Shown: piece by piece, positions 58,431 through 64,000 of the stretch | How positions within the stretch are numbered: position 1 is the stretch's first letter | Layout: each line of letters opens with the position of its first letter | Origin: Alligator mississippiensis | Taxonomy: Eukaryota > Chordata > Crocodylia > Alligatoridae | Reading direction: 5' to 3' | Assembly: GCF_030867095.1 (NCBI RefSeq) | Contig: NC_081833.1 | Coordinates: 76,389,395 to 76,453,394 of the forward strand | DNA length: 64,000 bases | Position numbers and translations under genes: made by a program | Notes under the pieces: generated by a model | The model's database searches: none | What the model saw: only the letters and a program-made list of their open reading frames with translations | What the model was told of the DNA's origin: nothing

Positions 58431-61400
58431 CTGCAGGGACAACAAGAGCGATCAGAGTGAGAGCACAGCAGTTAGGCAGAGTCTGCTCCAGACTCAGGCC
58501 AACTGCTTCCCAATGAACTCCCAGCACACATGGCCCAAGGCCCAGGGAGCCAAGTCTATGCAGGGGAGGAGCCCAAGGCCAAAGATGTGAGAGACTTTGT
58601 TGCCTAGTAGACGTAGGTTCAGCAGTTCCAAATTGAAGCAGGACTCGGATCAGAAATGGGGAGAGGTGGCAGCAAGCGCTGGAACAAGCTGCCATGTCTA
58701 GCAACATTTAGAAGTCTGGGTGGAGGAAGAGCTACTCCAATTCGGCCACAGCTACTGGATGCGAGGCAGGAATTAGCTCCGCTCATGCTACACCGCAGGT
58801 CAGACTAGGTGACCCTGACAGTTTCCATAGGCTAGAGGTGGAAGAAAGCTGCTGCAGCAGCAGCGGGACAAGCCCTCCATTGCTTCATAGGTGCCATTTG
58901 AAACGACCCCTGCTGCCCCAAGCTCGCTGCCCAGAGGCCAGCACTCTCCCCTCTTGCTGCTGCGTCACAACAGCAGGGCAGCTCCTGTCCCGCCCCGTCC
59001 CTGTGACGAGTGCTTACCCGAAGCCCTCGTGGGTTCAGGACTTTCGGGTTGCGAGAGAAATGCATGTGCAGGCTGCCGTCATCACTCACACTCACGGCAA
59101 CCTTCTTCAGAGTCTTGTTGCCACAGTGCGGACAGAAGACCTTGGTCATGTCGGATGTCGTCCTGGGAGACAAAGGGAGGGGGAACAGGTCAGCATCAGA
59201 GGCAGATCCACCCTGAAGGGATCTCCACCAACAGGATCATGCTTCCGGCCGGTCTAGATTCCAGGGCTGAGCTACGTTCGGAGAGATGGAACCGCCCCTA
59301 CCATGCACAGGAGCAGGAAGAGGGTGGTGTATTCGCTTAAGTGGCCAGGAATGAAAAGCAGGTGAGTTGTTAGCTCAGAAGATAAGCCAGTTTCTTCAGT
59401 GCCAACTTAACCCAGCAGGCATTGATCCACAACCCCCTCCCCACCTGGGCCAGGTGCACGTCCCTGCTCTGGTAGCCACCCGAGCCTTTGCTGCTAGAGA
59501 TGAGAAGCTTGGAAAACCTTCACGGCCCTTCCACCTCGGGAGGGGACTGCGCAGTGAGCCCGGGAGTGAAGACACGGAGCACTACAGCCCCCAGGCTCCT
59601 CCCTGCCAGGGGCACCGGGCCTCTGGTGCCAGTTCAGCGCTCGCGACACGTACTTGAAGCAGCCATGACAGCGCAGGACATAGTTTCTGGCCTGGCGGAT
59701 CAGCATCCCATTCACTGCCAGCACATGGAGACCCATCTGGAGCAGAACGTTCTGCAAGGAGAAAGGAGAACCGGGGGAAATACCCTCTGCGGGGAACCTC
59801 CAGGGACTGAGAGCACCGGTACGAGGCCTGGAGAGGGAACGGAGTAAACCCCTGCCTTGTGCTGCGTGGAGAAAGACCTTCTTGGATACCGCAGAAGTAG
59901 TTAGGGAATAGCTACACGGGCAAGGCCTGGAGGGCTGATCAGGGAACGGCACTGCTGCTCCTCACCGGGACAGCCACACACGCTTCGATCGGAGCAGGCG
60001 GCCACCTAGTCAAGGGACCTCGTTGAAAGCGGCAAAAAAAGACACCCCCAACAAAAGCAAAGCACTGCGGTGCCGTCGTGGAACATCCTGCCCCAAGGAG
60101 AAGCTTGTACCCTGAAACCACTGCTCTAGTCTCTTGCCAGCGTTCACCTGATGCACTGCTTAACGCAACGGGTGGGCGCCCTAGTCACAGATGTGCTCGA
60201 GGAAGTCCTCAGCTCTTGACCTCCACCACGTGGCAGCGATTTCCACCTGTCAGTCGCGTACTTCATAACAAAGCTACGCACCTCGGTGAGGACGTGCTGC
60301 TCTGGTTTCAGAGACGGGCTCTGTGGCTTTGCATTACGGGAGGAGAACAGTGTTTGCAAGTGTTACTTCAAACAGCGCCCACGTCTCCTCTCCGTAGCTC
60401 AGCTCCTTTCTCTTGGTCGCAACGTTTGCCACGGCCTTGAGCCCCTTCAATCCTAGCTGCCTGTCTGCAGGAACAGGACACCGCAAGCCACGTCTGTGAG
60501 AATATATCAGCTTAACTTGCACTGTCACCATGGGCTTCACCAGTCACTAAGCGCTGGTGGGTTCCCTTGCTCGCAGGCTCCAGGCATTCCTCAGACAACA
60601 CCAGCTCGTAGTTTTCAGGCGGTTTCTGCTTATAAAAGATACTAGAGGAATTCTGTTGTGCAGAACTAAGAGAGACCACGCCAGGGCAGAATGGGTTAAA
60701 ACACCCTGGGTTCCTGCCTGAAATCTCTGGGTTTAATCCTGCGAATCACGTTTGCACACTAACGGTGCTAGCACGGCACAGCGTGCTGGGGCACCCCTGA
60801 AAGGATCCAGGCAGCCCAGGGTACCACGGGACCCTGGTTGAGAATCACTACATTAAATCGATGCCACCTGCGCCCGTTCTGCACGGGCCTTGTAGCCCCC
60901 CAGCCAGAGTCAGGGTTGCGTGAAGGGTGCGCAGGTCCTGGCTTTCCAGTGTTCAAGCTGGCAGGGCCTTAGCTCTTTGACTGCTATTTTTTAAATGCTG
61001 GAGGGTGGTGGAATTTGGCATCTTGAGCAGCACTGGGCTTCATTAGCTCTGTTTTAATGAAGCGCCAAGGCCCTTAATTAACCTCTTGCCCATTAAACTG
61101 GCTATTTTATTCCTACTTTTGGCTTGGCTTGGGTTCCTCACCTATGCTGCTTGCTCCGAGACACCCAGTTTTTTGGAAGTCCCTATCCTCAACCCCGTGA
61201 GATTCAACTTTCCTTCCCTTTGAAAAAGACCCAGTGTTTTTATCCCAAATCACACGTGCTTCGTCTGGCGCCTTCCTCGCTTACCTGCATGGCGAAGTCG
61301 GTGGTGACGCACCCGACCTGCACGTCCGCGGGGGGAGCATCGCAGCGCCCCACGTCCTCCTGGATCTGCTTGATGTTGCTGGGGGTTATCCAGTCCTTCT

Positions 61401-62696
61401 CGTCATCGCTGTCCTCTTCACTCTCCTCCTCGGAGGCACTTTCCTCTTCCTCCACAGCAAGGGAAACCGGATCGCCTGTCTGCGGGGGACAGAGACCCCA
61501 TCAGCTGTGCCCATGCGGGCGAGATGAGCCCTCCCAGAGACGAGCAAACCCAGGCAGAAGGCAGGGACGACGGGGGCGGCGCGCCGCTGCTCACCAGCAG
61601 CTCTCGTAGGTCCTCCTCGATGCTGGGCAGGGGCTTCCTCCAGTACAGGAAGGAGCCGAACTCGGGGCTCTCGCACGGCTGACCCTCCGACGCGGACGCG
61701 AACGCAGGCGCCTCTTCCTCTGTGCGCGCGCACTGGGTTTGGACAAATTAAAGGAAGTTACCGTGCACCGCTTCCCCCGGCCCGCACGGAGCAACGCCTA
61801 CGCCCGCGGGGGCGCCGAGCGTACCTTGGACGGCAGGTGAAACCCAGGGACGTGCACGGGGGCCTCCGGGTGCCGAATGCTAGAGCTCAGCTTTACCTGC
61901 AGGGCAGTGACCCGTGACCGGGCGGTCGGTTGTGCACGCTTTCACCCCGGAGTGGGACGGTGCCCTGCCCTGGGGCAGCGCTCCGCTCCGCTCCCCACCC
62001 CACCCCACCCCCCATACCTGGTGCTGGGGCTCGGCCCGCAGGTGCGCGACGCCGCCGGTCTCGGCCTGCAGCTCATAGGTGAGCGCCAGCACCTGCAGGT
62101 CGGCGGGGGACAGCGACGGGAAGTCGCCCGTCTTCTTCGAGAACTCCGTCACTGCGGGGAGGGGGGCGGGGTCAGGGCCACCCCAGGCGTCTGGGCCAGG
62201 GGGCGGGGCCAGAGCCGGGAGAGGGGCGGGGCCAGGGGGCACCCCAGGCGTCTGGGTTAGGGGCGGGGTCAGAGCCGGGAGAGGGGCGGGGTCAGGGGCA
62301 CCCCAGGCGTCTGGCCCAGGGGGCGGGGTCAGGGGCACCCCCAGGTGTCTGCGTCAGAGCCGGGGGGTCGGGGGCCAGCACTCACCCAGGCGCACGTGCT
62401 CGGGCCGCGGCTGGCGGAAGAGGAGCGGGACGGGCAGGGCCGCCAGACGCCGCCGCGCCGCGCGGTCGCGGATCTCGCCCACCACCTCGCGCACCGTGTA
62501 CACGCGGCGGCCGATGTCCTGCGGGGAGGCGCCGTCAGCCCCGCCCCGCCCTGCCCCGCCCCGCGCCGACCCCCCCCCCCCCCCCCCGCAGTCCCGGCCC
62601 AGCCCGGCCCGGCCCGGCCCGGCCCGGAGCTACCTGCAGCGGCGCTGCCCGCAGGAAGGCGCCCGCGTCCACCACCACGTGCTCCACCGCCGCCAT
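58161..62696 (-). CDS. NOB1: NOB1, 18S rRNA 3'-end endonuclease (415 aa, nine exons)
   Basis: NOB1 is a PIN-domain endonuclease that cuts 20S/18S-E pre-rRNA at site D in cytoplasmic pre-40S particles. Minus-strand exons are 62696-62634, 62518-62386, 62151-62018, 61896-61825, 61732-61595, 61479-61285, 59751-59654, 59162-59018 and 58430-58161, 1248 nt in frame with GT/AG throughout. The PIN domain starts MAAVEHVVVDAGAF with Asp10; Glu36 (VVGEIRD) and Asp83 (SPADLQ) fit the acidic catalytic set. An acidic Glu/Asp/Ser linker precedes WITPSNIKQIQ. A zinc ribbon has Cys273, Cys276, Cys288 and Cys291 (CHGC...CPHC). The basic tail ends RKFVKKR. Length and order match human NOB1 (412 aa). Confidence 0.97.
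58640..58830 (+). mobile_element. Possible CR1 3'-region relic in NOB1 intron 8
   Basis: The order CTGGAACAAGCTGCCATGTC, 'catttagaagtctgggtgga' and 'caggtcagactaggtgaccc' resembles the 3' region of an old CR1. The final 'ccttccag' signature is lost, so the call is weak. Confidence 0.35.
59018..59162 (-). CDS. NOB1: NOB1 exon 8: second half of zinc ribbon
   Basis: This 145-nt exon has acceptor tcccag and donor GTAAGC. It encodes TTSDMTKVFCPHCGNKTLKK, VAVSVSDDGSLHMHF and NPKVLNPRGLR. It carries the second CxxC. Confidence 0.96.
59654..59751 (-). CDS. NOB1: NOB1 exon 7: first half of zinc ribbon
   Basis: This 98-nt exon has acceptor ttgcag and donor GTACGT. It encodes NVLLQMGLHVLAVNGMLIRQ then ARNYVLRCHGCF. 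It carries the first Cys pair, CxxC. Confidence 0.95.
59752..61284 (-). other. NOB1: NOB1 intron 6
   Basis: The 1.53-kb intron has donor GTAAGC and acceptor ttgcag. The only recognisable content is an hAT end near 60770-60851. The intron is AT-richer near 60950-61120. Confidence 0.65.
60770..60851 (-). mobile_element. hAT (Charlie-like) transposon end
   Basis: The reverse complement of the right edge reads GTAGTGATTCTCAACCAGGG followed by 'tcccgtggtaccctgggctg'. This resembles the CAGTGGTTCTCAACC terminus of Charlie/MER5-type hAT elements. The other end is not recognised. Confidence 0.5.
61285..61479 (-). CDS. NOB1: NOB1 exon 6: acidic linker
   Basis: This 195-nt exon has acceptor ccgcag and donor GTAAGC. 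It encodes an acidic EEEESASEEESEEDSDDEKD segment followed by WITPSNIKQIQ and VGCVTTDFAMQ. Confidence 0.95.
61595..61732 (-). CDS. NOB1: NOB1 exon 5
   Basis: This 138-nt exon has acceptor acccag and donor GTGAGC. It encodes CARTEEEAPAFASASEGQPC, then ESPEFGSFLYWRKPLPSIEE and DLRELL. The FGSFLYWRKPLP core is the conserved part. Confidence 0.92.
61825..61896 (-). CDS. NOB1: NOB1 exon 4
   Basis: This 72-nt exon has acceptor ctgcag and donor GTACGC. It encodes VKLSSSIRHPEAPVHVPGFH then LPSK. Its phase 0 on both sides makes it skippable in frame. Confidence 0.92.
62018..62151 (-). CDS. NOB1: NOB1 exon 3
   Basis: This 134-nt exon has acceptor ccgcag and donor GTATGG. It encodes VTEFSKKTGDFPSLSPADLQ then VLALTYELQAETGGVAHLR and AEPQHQ, the second half of the PIN domain. 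Confidence 0.95.
62156..62345 (-). repeat. NOB1: Minisatellite in NOB1 intron 2, ~60-65 bp unit, about 3 copies
   Basis: Units of about 60-65 bp repeat in tandem. The shared word is CACCCCAGGCGTCTGG (near 62180, 62240 and 62300), with GGGGCGGGG and CAGAGCCGGGAGAGG between. The array fills most of the 234-bp intron 2 of NOB1 and generates artificial periodic open frames on both strands. Confidence 0.85.
62386..62518 (-). CDS. NOB1: NOB1 exon 2
   Basis: This 133-nt exon has acceptor ccgcag and donor GTGAGT. It encodes DIGRRVYTVREVVGEIRDRA through RQPRPEHVRL. It is very GC-rich and Arg-rich compared with the mammalian exon, which reflects local base composition. Confidence 0.94.
62570..62587 (+). 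repeat. NOB1: C18 tract (G18 on the NOB1 sense strand) in NOB1 intron 1
   Basis: Eighteen C in a row are followed by CCCGG pentamer repeats (about 62597-62626). On the transcribed NOB1 RNA this is G-rich and could form a G-quadruplex. It lies within a 115-bp intron. Homopolymer length may be affected by sequencing error. Confidence 0.8.
62634..62696 (-). CDS. NOB1: NOB1 exon 1
   Basis: 63 nt encode MAAVEHVVVDAGAFLRAAPL plus Gln, with donor GTAGCT. The ATG sits in AAGATGGCGGC, a YY1-type motif common at ribosome-biogenesis gene starts. Confidence 0.95.
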
Positions 62697-62900
62697 CTTG
62701 ACCACGCCCCGCGGCATGCCGGGAGTCGTAGTCCGGCGGGCGGCTGAGGGGGGCTGCCGCGCGGGGCACGCCGGGATCGCTATCGCTCCTCCCCCCTCCC
62801 CGCCTCCCGTTGGGTCAGGTGACCTGCCGGCGTCACATGACCGCCGCGCGCCGAGCCGGAAGTGCCGCGCCGCCGTCGCCGGTAACCGCGGAGCGGGGGG
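62697..62900. promoter_or_regulatory. Bidirectional NOB1/WWP2 promoter core
   Basis: This interval upstream of the NOB1 ATG is within a dense CpG island. On the minus strand it has a ZNF143-type site ACTACGACTCCCGGCATGC (62714-62732). The plus strand carries an ETS-type CCGGAAGTG (62856-62864) and GTCACATGAC (62832-62841). The YY1-type AAGATGGCGGC overlaps the NOB1 start. There is no TATA box. In human and other vertebrates WWP2 is transcribed rightwards from next to NOB1, so the promoter is probably shared. Confidence 0.6.
62714..62732 (-). promoter_or_regulatory. ZNF143/STAF-type site
   Basis: ACTACGACTCCCGGCATGC on the minus strand differs by only two bases from the consensus ACTACAACTCCCAGCATGC found in many bidirectional CpG-island promoters. 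Confidence 0.6.
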
Positions 62901-63121
62901 AGGGGGTGGCCGTTGGCGGTTGCCCGGGGAACGGCTCGAGCCCAGCGCGCGTTTCCCTGCCCCCGCCCCTCCCCTCCTCTCAGGCGGGCGGGGCCGCGCG
63001 GGGCGCCCCGAAGCTGGTGCGAGTCGGGCCCGGGCCCGGGCCGGGGCGGGGATGCGCTGCGGCCGTGGACACGGCGCCGGGCCTCCTTGCCTTCCCGGCC
63101 CCGCGGAGCTGCGGCCCGGAG
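62880..63121 (+). other. WWP2: Candidate WWP2 non-coding first exon
   Basis: Synteny predicts that the plus-strand gene starting here is WWP2, a HECT E3 ubiquitin ligase whose first exon is non-coding in mammals. A plausible donor CGGAG|GTGGGT ends at 63121. The exon limits are guesses and no WWP2 coding sequence is in the window. Other donors further right are possible. Confidence 0.25.
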
Positions 63122-64000
63122 GTGGGTGGCTGGGGCGGGGGGACCCCCTGCCGCCCCTCCCTCGCCGGCGGGCTCAGGGGCGGTCGGCGTTCGCGACAGG
63201 GAAGGCGGCTCCGCGCCGGCACAGCGGTCATTCCGGCCCTTCTCCGCTGCCAGGGTGTTTAGCGCGTGCCCCGTCCTGCCCCTCCCCCTCCCCCTCCGCA
63301 GCTCCCGGCGCCGGTCGGGCAAGCGCCAGCCCGACTTGGGTTTGCGAGCGCCGTCCCGCGCGCCCGGCTCCTGGCCGTCGCTACGCCTGCAGCCGAAGGG
63401 GCCGCCGGCCAGCGCGGCTTCCTGCGTGGGACGAGGGGCAAAGTCTGGCAGCCGAAGGCACCTGGCTCCTGATCTCGCTCCGCCCTCCCCAACGGTCGCA
63501 CCTGGCCAGGCAGGGCAGCAGCGCAAAAGCTGCGTGTGAGCTGGGTCGCGATCTGCGCCCGGCCCCGCTCTGGGAAACGGGGCGCGCGAGGATAAACACG
63601 TGTGTCCGCGCGGAGGAGAGGTGACCAAGGCGTGGAGAGGCAGGACGTGATCCCGATGGGCACTGCGCTGCGGCACGGGCCCTTCCTTTCCTCCGCGTGC
63701 CACGGTTGTGCCGCGGGAGGTGCAGCCAGCGTCGCCGCCCAGCTGCCTCTGGCCCCCGAGCACGCGGGCAGCTCCTTTTCTCCAGCCAGACGGCTGCGCT
63801 GGGGCAGCGGGGCCGTGAGATCGGCTGCTGGGTCTGTGCGTTGTCCCGGGGCCCCGGTCCTTTGCGGTGCCGTCCCCGTGAGGCCCGCTGTGTGTTGCTC
63901 GCACGTGCTCAGCCTCTTGCCGGGGGCTCCTTCGTGACGCCGAGTGGGCAGGCCCGTGGGGGTCGGCCGTGGCCAGGCAGCAGCGCTGCAGCCGCTGGGC
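63122..64000. other. CpG island, downstream part
   Basis: Very GC-rich, CpG-dense sequence continues to about 63930. It is open in many frames on both strands because of composition. I see no recognisable protein. It is probably the 5' part of the first WWP2 intron. Confidence 0.5.

Noticed and set aside
62780-63904. Long minus-strand open frame (374 codons) and overlapping plus-strand frame (308 codons) in the CpG island
   Set aside because: Both are open because stop codons are rare in very GC-rich DNA. They overlap each other on opposite strands, show Pro/Arg/Gly/Ala-rich translations with no domain, and cover the promoter region of NOB1/WWP2.

Overview
This is a vertebrate nuclear genomic window, most likely from a non-avian sauropsid. 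A crocodilian fits best and a turtle is possible. It carries three spliced genes whose exons can be translated across consensus GT/AG junctions, in the order NFAT5 (+, 3' two thirds) - NQO1 (-) - NOB1 (-), followed by the shared promoter side of what should be WWP2 (+). This is the conserved order of human 16q22. The clade assignment rests on the many CR1 LINE copies ending in the TCATAGATTCATAG-type 3' terminus, CORE-SINE and hAT relics, and a contrast between an AT-rich half (1-44.6 kb) and a GC-rich half (44.6-64 kb).

Region by region: 1-9.06 kb is NFAT5 intron. It holds an hAT element with an intact 8-bp target duplication and an old endonuclease/reverse-transcriptase LINE that was itself split by a later CR1. 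9.06-35.7 kb holds nine coding NFAT5 exons: the end of the Rel-homology N-domain, the IPT/TIG dimerisation domain, a linker, one 2.4-kb exon for the Gln/Ser-rich transactivation domain, and a short last coding exon. A splice junction lies 8 nt after the stop, and a single 3'UTR exon of about 8 kb runs to a poly(A) signal near 44.6 kb. 44.6-48.8 kb is intergenic with nothing recognised. 49.25-53.63 kb is the six-exon NQO1 gene (275 aa), with a consensus antioxidant response element about 1 kb upstream of its ATG. 53.7-57.9 kb is intergenic. 58.16-62.70 kb is the nine-exon NOB1 gene (415 aa). The last 1.3 kb is a CpG island with ZNF143, YY1 and ETS-like motifs that appears to drive NOB1 leftwards and WWP2 rightwards.

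The genes are ordinary, separately transcribed eukaryotic genes, not an operon. NFAT5 is the osmotic-stress transcription factor, NQO1 the NRF2-responsive quinone reductase, and NOB1 the endonuclease that finishes 18S rRNA. I found no new multigene system. The observations I rate most highly are: a run of about 17 degenerate ~23-residue repeats in the NFAT5 transactivation domain; replacement of the NQO1 active-site His by Asn, as in NQO2; the antioxidant response element; a nested LINE whose reading frame can be rebuilt exactly by removing the inserted CR1; and several transposon insertions with readable target-site duplications.
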